Assembly: GCA_030526885.1 (NCBI GenBank)
Contig: JAUNBV010000061.1
Location: 1 to 10,604 of the forward strand
DNA: 10,604 bases
From: Syntrophomonadaceae bacterium
Lineage (GTDB): Bacteria > Bacillota > Syntrophomonadia > Syntrophomonadales > Syntrophomonadaceae
Reading direction: 5' to 3'
In this document: piece after piece, positions 5,677 through 10,604 of the stretch
Layout of the letters: the number at the start of each line of letters is the position of its first letter
Position numbering within the stretch: position 1 is the first letter of the stretch
Position numbers and translations under genes: made by a program
The notes under the pieces: model-generated
Databases searched by the model: none
What the model saw: only the letters and a program-made list of their open reading frames with translations
Told to the model about the DNA's origin: nothing

Positions 5677-7356
5677 ATGAACCCAATCGAGGAAATGCGT
5701 GAACAGTTGCAGGACATGCTGGCCGTGGCCATCAAGCGGGCGGCGGCGGCGGGGGAGTTGCCGGAGACCATTATTCCGGATTATGTTTTGGAAGTGCCCA
5801 ACGATCACCGCAACGGAGATTTTGCCGCCAATCTTGCCATGATGCTGGCGCGTCCGTTACGCATGGCGCCCCGCAAAATCGCGGAAACGATATATGAGCA
5901 TATGGAGATAAGCCCACAGGGGCCCGTAGAGCGGGTAGCGGTCGCGGGCGCCGGTTTCATAAATTTCTATTTGCGGCCGGATTGGTTGTGGGAATTGCCC
6001 CGCCGGGTCTGTGAGTTGGATCGCCGTTACGGAGACGGGGCGCCCAAGCATAAACGGGTGCAGGTGGAATTCGTTTCCGCCAACCCGACCGGCAATCTGC
6101 ACATGGGCAACGCCCGCGGCGGCGCCCTGGGCGATTCGCTGGCCAATGTGCTGCAAAAGGCGGGATTTGAGGTGCAGCGCGAGTTTTATTTAAACGACGC
6201 CGGCAATCAGATTGAAATATTTGGGGAGTCCCTGGAGGCGCGCTATTTACAGCTGAACGGTGAAACCATCTCTTTTCCGGAATACGGGTATGCCGGGCAG
6301 GATGTGGTGGCAACGGTGCGCCGGGTGATAAGCAAATACGGCGACAGCCTGATGGGCATGACCTCGGAGGAACGGCGCCGGCGGCTGGTCGATTATGCGC
6401 TGCTGGAGAAGAAACAGTATATCCGTACCACATTGGAACGCTTCGGGATTCTGTATGATTGCTGGTTCAGTGAAAGCACCCTGTACGAAAGCGGTAAGGT
6501 AGCGGAAGTGGTGGAATACCTGCGCGAGCATGATTACTGCTATGAAAGCGATGGCGCGTGGTGGTTCAAATCCACTTTGTTTGGCGATGAAAAGGATGAG
6601 GTGTTGCTTCGGGCCAATGGTATCCCCACTTATTTCGCGGCCGATATCGCCTATCACCGGGACAAGTTTGAGCGTGGATTCGACTGGGTGATAGATATCT
6701 GGGGAGCCGACCACCACGGCCATGTGGGCCGGATGAAGGGCGCTATGGAGGCTATCGGGTATGATCCCGACCGTCTGGATATGCTGCTGATGCAGTTGGT
6801 CCGGCTCTATCGCGACGGTCGGGTGGTGCGCATGAGCAAGCGTACCGGTACCACTGTGACTTTAGACGAACTGCTGGAGGATGTAGGCGTTGATGCCGCA
6901 CGCTTCTTCTTCGTGATGCGCAGCCCGGACAGCCAGATGGATTTTGACCTGGAGCTGGCGAAAAAACAGAATCAGGATAACCCGGTATATTATGTGCAAT
7001 ATGCTCATGCCCGCATTATGAGCATTTTCCGGCAGGCCACCGCGATGGGCGTGAAGCTGCCCTACCCGGATGAGGTCGATTGCAGCGTCTTGGGGGCGGA
7101 GGAGTTGACCATCCTGCGCAAGATAGCGGATTTTTCCGAGGAAATCCAGGTGGCTGCCCGCACGATGGCCCCCCATCGCATCGCTCGTTATGTGCTGGAT
7201 TTGGCGGGAATGTTCCATTCGTTCTATAACGGCAACCGAGTGTTGCAGGAAGATAAAAAATTACAGGATGCGCGGCTGGTTCTCATGGAATGTTGCCGCA
7301 TCTGCATCCGTAACGGTTTGGAAATACTGGGCGTGAGCGCGCCTGATCGAATGTAG
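5677..7356 (+). CDS. argS: Arginyl-tRNA synthetase
   Basis: Cytoplasmic class I synthetase charging tRNA-Arg with arginine. 559 residues, a normal full length. The N-terminal Arg-specific domain spans about 5-98. The catalytic core has SANPTGNLHMGNARGGALGD at 134-153, in which HMGN (142-145) is the HIGH signature. FVSANPTG precedes it as usual. DIAYHRDKFERG (323-334) and DIWGADHHGHVGRMKGAM (340-357) are further core motifs. The KMSKS position reads VRMSKRTGT (384-392), the usual bacterial ArgRS variant. The DALR anticodon-binding domain starts near NPVYYVQYAHARI (435-447), and the protein ends LGVSAPDRM, typical of ArgRS. The ATG lies 4 bases after GGAGGT. It heads a plus-strand series with the delta-like gene, whose start is 36 bases downstream of its stop. 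No T-box leader is present. Confidence 0.97.
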   Translation: MNPIEEMREQLQDMLAVAIKRAAAAGELPETIIPDYVLEVPNDHRNGDFAANLAMMLARPLRMAPRKIAETIYEHMEISPQGPVERVAVAGAGFINFYLRPDWLWELPRRVCELDRRYGDGAPKHKRVQVEFVSANPTGNLHMGNARGGALGDSLANVLQKAGFEVQREFYLNDAGNQIEIFGESLEARYLQLNGETISFPEYGYAGQDVVATVRRVISKYGDSLMGMTSEERRRRLVDYALLEKKQYIRTTLERFGILYDCWFSESTLYESGKVAEVVEYLREHDYCYESDGAWWFKSTLFGDEKDEVLLRANGIPTYFAADIAYHRDKFERGFDWVIDIWGADHHGHVGRMKGAMEAIGYDPDRLDMLLMQLVRLYRDGRVVRMSKRTGTTVTLDELLEDVGVDAARFFFVMRSPDSQMDFDLELAKKQNQDNPVYYVQYAHARIMSIFRQATAMGVKLPYPDEVDCSVLGAEELTILRKIADFSEEIQVAARTMAPHRIARYVLDLAGMFHSFYNGNRVLQEDKKLQDARLVLMECCRICIRNGLEILGVSAPDRM

Positions 7357-7392
7357 TATAAAGTAAATAAACCGGGGGAGGATTTGAAACGC

Positions 7393-8067
7393 ATGACCGA
7401 AGAAAAAAAGAGCACTGCGAAAAAGAAAAGGGCCCAGGACGCAACGCTTGAACCCAATGAACAGGTGGAAAAGGCCGTACCCCCAAAGGCTGCTGTCCCC
7501 AAAAAAGCGTCCGCAGAAGCTGTTGCCGCCGAAACTGAAATAACTGCGGGAGTGGACGCCAAACCACCGGCTAAGAAAACTAAAGCCCCGAAGACGAAGG
7601 CGGTTGGCGAGCCGGTAGTTGAAGCCGAGCCGGCGGCAGTGGAAGCGCCTAAGAAAAAGAGCGCGGCGAAGAAGAAGGCCGCTGCCGTAGCGGTGGATGA
7701 GGAAGCGGCAGCAGCCGCGGAAGATCAGGCCACGCCGGTTAAAAAGAAGAGCCCTCCGAAAAAGAAAAAAGCCGCCGAGCCCGATGAGGTGGCGCCCAAG
7801 CCCTTTAAAAAGAACCCCCGCAAGCAGTTGGAGGTGGATTTGGTCCCGCGTAAAAAGAGCGAAGCCGACTGGGCGGTGGAGGTAATGCGCGAGCGCATGG
7901 AGCCCGTGTTTTACTCCGATTTGGTGAAGGAAATCGCCAAACGCATGGACAAGGCTGCTACCGAAAGCAACCTCAGCACCATTTATACACGCCTGAATCT
8001 GGATAACCGCCTGATCTATCAGGGTGACGGCTTTTGGTATTTCGATGAGAATCGGTTGTATAGGTAA
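7393..8067 (+). CDS. RNA polymerase delta-like HARE-HTH protein with basic N-terminal tail
   Basis: 224 residues from the ATG at 7393, which lies 11 bases after GGAGG; an in-frame TTG at 7384 is only 2 bases from it and less likely. Residues 1 to about 150 are low complexity, rich in Lys, Ala, Pro and Glu. They contain repeated lysine clusters (PKKKSAAKKKAA at 86-97, PVKKKSPPKKKKAA at 115-128, PKPFKKNPRK at 135-144) alternating with acidic and alanine stretches; expected disordered. Residues 157-219 form a compact domain: ADWAVEVMRERMEPVFYSDL, then IYTRLNLDNRLIYQGDGFWYF (197-217). I align this with the HARE-HTH domain of Bacillus RpoE (delta), whose matching part reads FYTDLNIDGRFLALSDQTWGL. 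Delta is also encoded just upstream of pyrG in Bacillus. Here the order is reversed: delta has its winged helix first and a polyacidic tail last. Function as a polymerase subunit is inference; a DNA-binding or chromatin-like role is equally possible. Confidence 0.78.
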   Translation: MTEEKKSTAKKKRAQDATLEPNEQVEKAVPPKAAVPKKASAEAVAAETEITAGVDAKPPAKKTKAPKTKAVGEPVVEAEPAAVEAPKKKSAAKKKAAAVAVDEEAAAAAEDQATPVKKKSPPKKKKAAEPDEVAPKPFKKNPRKQLEVDLVPRKKSEADWAVEVMRERMEPVFYSDLVKEIAKRMDKAATESNLSTIYTRLNLDNRLIYQGDGFWYFDENRLYR

Positions 8068-8073
8068 ACGGAT

Positions 8074-8706
8074 ATGAAGATTTCCTGGCAGGGACATGCG
8101 TCCTTTATAATCGAAAGCGGAGGGCTGTTTCTGGTGACCGACCCTTTTGACGAAAAGGTGGGTTATCCTCATTTCCTCGACCAAGCGGATATCGTTACCG
8201 TCAGCCATGAGCATTATGACCATTATGCCATTCATCGCTTTAAAAACACGCCGCATATCGTCATGGGGCCGGGGCAGTTTGACTTTGGTCCTGTCCGGAT
8301 CGAAGGCTACCCCTCCTGGCACGATACGCGTCAGGGGCGTGACCGGGGATTGAATATTATCTACCGCATTGCCGCCGAAGATATCAATATCATCCATCTC
8401 GGCGATCTGGGGCATATCCCTGAGCAGCAGGCCGAAGCTATCGGCACGCCCGATGTGCTGATGATACCGGTGGGCGGGACCTACACTCTGGATGCCGAGG
8501 CCGCCTGGCGTACGGTGGAATTGCTTGAGCCGAAAATTATTATCCCGATGCACTACCGCACGCCGGTGTGCAACATCGATATCGATGTCTTGGAGCATTT
8601 CACCCGGCGTTGCGACGGGTTCATAAAAAAGGATCATCTCACCCTGACCGCCGCCGAGCTGCAAGGCAAATCGGGCGAGGTGTTGGTGCTGGATTATTTA
8701 AGCTAA
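8074..8706 (+). CDS. Metal-dependent hydrolase, metallo-beta-lactamase fold (UlaG/YtkL-like)
   Basis: 210 residues, cytoplasmic, with no signal peptide. The zinc/manganese site is complete: HEHYDH at 45-50 (HxHxDH), H83 in SWHD, D111 in HLGDLGH and H160 in PMHY. The opening MKISWQGHASFIIES and the DPF box near 23-25 are typical of the MBL-fold UPF0173/UlaG-like group; YPSWHD and LMIPVGGTYTLDAEAA support this. Substrate is unknown for most of these proteins. It starts 6 bases after the stop of the delta-like gene with only a weak ribosome site (AGGT about 8 bases upstream), which suggests translational coupling to that gene. It lies between the delta-like gene and pyrG, which has its own promoter, so nothing links it to CTP synthesis beyond position. 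Confidence 0.88.
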   Translation: MKISWQGHASFIIESGGLFLVTDPFDEKVGYPHFLDQADIVTVSHEHYDHYAIHRFKNTPHIVMGPGQFDFGPVRIEGYPSWHDTRQGRDRGLNIIYRIAAEDINIIHLGDLGHIPEQQAEAIGTPDVLMIPVGGTYTLDAEAAWRTVELLEPKIIIPMHYRTPVCNIDIDVLEHFTRRCDGFIKKDHLTLTAAELQGKSGEVLVLDYLS

Positions 8707-8731
8707 AGCCTGCCGGCCCATTGTTCTAAAC

Positions 8732-8760
8732 TTGTTATCGGCGCGATAAAGCGTTACAAT
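8732..8760 (+). promoter_or_regulatory. Promoter of pyrG
   Basis: TTGTTA (8732-8737), 17-base spacer, TACAAT (8755-8760), 40 bases before the GTG start. Good sigma-A match with ideal spacing. The bases around the expected start (8766-8769) read TGAG-like rather than GGGC, and no terminator-like hairpin lies between here and pyrG, so the CTP-sensed attenuation known for Bacillus pyrG is not visible. Confidence 0.68.
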
Positions 8761-8800
8761 TCAGATGAGTTAAAGAAAGCATAAAGAGGGGAGCAGGAAG

Positions 8801-10414
8801 GTGACCAAGTATATTTTTATTACCGGCGGTGTGGTGTCCTCCCTCGGAAAAGGCATCACGGCCGCATCATTGGGCAGATTGCTCAAGAATCGGGGGCTTA
8901 AGGTCTGTCTGCAGAAATTCGATCCCTACATAAACGTTGACCCCGGCACCATGAACCCTTATCAGCATGGGGAGGTATACGTCACCGAGGACGGGGCCGA
9001 AACCGATTTGGATGTAGGCCACTACGAGCGTTTCGTCGACGAGAATCTCAGCCAGCACGCCAACGTCACCACCGGCCGCATCTATCAGGCTGTTCTGGAT
9101 AAGGAACGGCGCGGCATCTACCTTGGGGAAACGGTTCAAGTCATACCCCATATCACCAATGAAATCAAAAACCGCGTCACTCTGATCGAAAGCATCAATC
9201 CCCAGAACCGCCCCGACGTGGTCATCACCGAAATAGGCGGCACGGTAGGCGATATAGAGTCCCTGCCTTTTCTGGAAGCCATCCGGCAGTTGAAATTCGA
9301 CCTGGGCAAGGAACGCGTGCTGTATATCCATGTCACGCTCATCCCGTATATTCGCGTGGCCGGAGAGCTCAAGACCAAGCCCACCCAGCACAGTGTGAAG
9401 GAACTTCGCAGCATCGGTATCCAGCCCGATATACTGGTGTGCCGCACCGAAATGAGCCTTTCTACCGAAGTCCGCGGCAAACTGGCCCTTTTCTGCGATG
9501 TGGACAAGGATGCGGTTATAGAGATGATGGATGCCGAATCCATTTATGCCGTGCCCCTGATGCTGGCGCGGGAGGGCTTTGACAGTCAAGTAGTCCGCCG
9601 GCTCAATATGGCCGCCCCCGAAGCCAACCTGCAGGAATGGGAAGAGATGGTGGCGCGCATCCGTGAACCGCGCCACACCGTGACCGTGGGGTTAGTGGGC
9701 AAATACGTGCAACTTCCCGACGCCTATCTCTCCATTGTGGAATCCTTAAAGCACGCCGGCTTTCAATATCACAGCAGCATAGACATTCGCTGGATCCACG
9801 CGGAAGAAGTGGAGCAAAACGGCGAAGGGATACTGGAAGGGCTGGACGCCATCCTTATCCCCGGCGGTTTCGGCGAACGCGGTATCGAAGGCAAAATCGC
9901 CGCCGCCGGTTACGCGCGGCGTAACGGGCTGCCCTTCCTGGGTATCTGTCTGGGCATGCAATGCGCGGTGGTGGAGTTTGCCCGTAATGTGTGCGGCCTC
10001 AGCGGCGCTGCCAGCAGTGAATTCCGTCCCGACAGCCCCCACCCCGTGGTGCATCTGATGCCCGATCAGGAAGGCGTTCAGGATAAGGGCGGCACCATGC
10101 GGCTGGGAAGCTACCCCTGCGATTTGGCAGAGGGCAGTATCGTACATGGGCTTTACGGAGTTGAGCGTATAAATGAGCGCCATCGTCACCGTTATGAAAT
10201 CAATAACACCTACCGCGGCCTGCTGGAGCAAAACGGCATGCGCATCTGCGGCCTGTCTCCCGATGGGCGTCTGGTAGAGATGATCGAACTCCCCGAACAC
10301 GTCTGGTTCTGCGCATGCCAGTTCCATCCCGAATTGAAAAGCCGTCCCAACCGTCCTCATCCTCTGTTTTCCGGCTTTATCCATGCCGCGTTGCAGCAGA
10401 GCAAGCAAATTTAG
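8801..10414 (+). CDS. pyrG: CTP synthase (glutamine-hydrolysing)
   Basis: Converts UTP to CTP with ATP and glutamine, the last step of de novo pyrimidine nucleotide synthesis. 537 residues, full length. The synthetase domain (1 to about 267) opens with FITGGVVSSLGKG and its P-loop lysine K17. Mg-binding D71 is in DVGHYERF and E144 in ITEIGGTVGD; KTKPTQHSVKELRSIGIQPD (191-210) is the UTP/CTP-site region. The class I glutamine amidotransferase domain (about 290-535) has the oxyanion loop PGGFGERG (354-361), nucleophile C383 in FLGICLGMQ, and H509 and E511 in QFHPE. All catalytic residues are present. The start is GTG, 7 bases after GGGGAG. It has its own promoter and follows the hydrolase gene by 94 bases. 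Confidence 0.98.
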   Translation: MTKYIFITGGVVSSLGKGITAASLGRLLKNRGLKVCLQKFDPYINVDPGTMNPYQHGEVYVTEDGAETDLDVGHYERFVDENLSQHANVTTGRIYQAVLDKERRGIYLGETVQVIPHITNEIKNRVTLIESINPQNRPDVVITEIGGTVGDIESLPFLEAIRQLKFDLGKERVLYIHVTLIPYIRVAGELKTKPTQHSVKELRSIGIQPDILVCRTEMSLSTEVRGKLALFCDVDKDAVIEMMDAESIYAVPLMLAREGFDSQVVRRLNMAAPEANLQEWEEMVARIREPRHTVTVGLVGKYVQLPDAYLSIVESLKHAGFQYHSSIDIRWIHAEEVEQNGEGILEGLDAILIPGGFGERGIEGKIAAAGYARRNGLPFLGICLGMQCAVVEFARNVCGLSGAASSEFRPDSPHPVVHLMPDQEGVQDKGGTMRLGSYPCDLAEGSIVHGLYGVERINERHRHRYEINNTYRGLLEQNGMRICGLSPDGRLVEMIELPEHVWFCACQFHPELKSRPNRPHPLFSGFIHAALQQSKQI

Positions 10415-10498
10415 CGCCCCGGCACCAATTTCCGTTGTCCGGAGGATAAGCAGTATCAAAATGCCTTTTACGGCAATAATTAAAAGATGGAGCAGCAT

Positions 10499-10604
10499 AT
10501 GTATTCGAGCCGTTTGGCCCGACCGGATGAACAGGGCAGATTTAACCATTTTGTGAGCCGCCACCCTAAGGGGCATTTTTTGCAGCGTACCGAGTGGGGC
10601 GAGG
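10499..10604 (+). CDS. FemA/FemB-like aminoacyltransferase, N-terminal fragment
   Basis: Only the first 35 codons are inside the window. The translation includes RFNHFVSRHPKGHFLQ followed by RTEWGE. This is the opening I know from FemAB/FemX-family proteins of Clostridia (a pattern of the form F-N-x-F-V-x-x-H-P-K-G-x-F-L-Q-x-x-E-W-G). Those enzymes use aminoacyl-tRNA to add amino acids to the peptidoglycan stem peptide. The ATG at 10499 lies 6 bases after GGAG. An in-frame ATG at 10487 lacks a ribosome site, and a stop at 10481-10483 rules out earlier starts. The 84 bases between pyrG and this gene show no convincing promoter or terminator. The call rests on one short motif. Confidence 0.6.
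   Translation, partial: MYSSRLARPDEQGRFNHFVSRHPKGHFLQRTEWGE

Noticed and set aside
7261..8664. 467-codon open frame on the minus strand opposite the end of argS, the delta-like gene and the hydrolase
   Set aside because: It is the antisense shadow of three well-supported plus-strand genes, has no ribosome site, and its translation resembles no family. Long antisense frames are common over such codon-biased DNA.
10415..10498. Terminator after pyrG
   Set aside because: The short TGCC/GGCA and CCGG/CCGG pairings are weak and lack a following T-tract on the plus strand.
10461..10556. Small plus-strand frame starting at the ATG after GGAGG at 10441
   Set aside because: The spacing of about 15 bases is too long for efficient initiation, it overlaps the FemAB-like gene in another frame, and its 31-residue product shows nothing recognisable.

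Overview
The window looks like chromosomal core DNA from a Gram-positive, endospore-forming bacterium of the Clostridia (Bacillota). The evidence is a GerW/YtfJ spore protein next to a YtfI-type DUF2953 protein, a YtrA-type GntR repressor driving an ABC-2 exporter, an RNA-polymerase-delta-like gene in the argS to pyrG interval, and strong GGAGG ribosome sites with several GTG starts. Genus cannot be read from the sequence. I see no mobile element, CRISPR array or RNA gene.

Left half, all on the minus strand and read from right to left. (1) A three-gene unit, ytfI (DUF2953), gerW and a diacylglycerol-kinase-family lipid kinase (5364 to 3369), with gaps of 38 and 29 bases. (2) A single gene for a coenzyme F420:glutamate-ligase-fold protein (3217 to 2039) with its own promoter, closed by an intrinsic terminator at 2012-1979. 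(3) A GntR regulator, ABC ATPase and ABC-2 permease operon (1898 to beyond base 1), with overlapping genes. It starts from a near-consensus promoter whose -10 box lies inside a perfect 14-bp inverted repeat, very likely the repressor's own operator. The permease runs off the left edge, probably within a few residues of its end.

Right half, all on the plus strand. argS (arginyl-tRNA synthetase) is followed by a 224-residue protein with a long Lys/Ala/Pro-rich N-terminal tail and a C-terminal winged-helix domain resembling that of RNA polymerase delta. A metallo-beta-lactamase-fold hydrolase follows after 6 bases. pyrG (CTP synthase) comes next with its own clear promoter, and then the first 35 codons of a FemA/FemB-like peptidoglycan-bridge aminoacyltransferase. 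A 312-base divergent intergenic region (5365-5676) separates the two halves and carries promoters but no gene.

Most genes are housekeeping. The points most worth a second look are the reversed layout of the delta-like protein (basic tail first, winged helix last), the GntR operator and promoter overlap, and the F420-ligase-like protein standing alone without any F420 genes in view.
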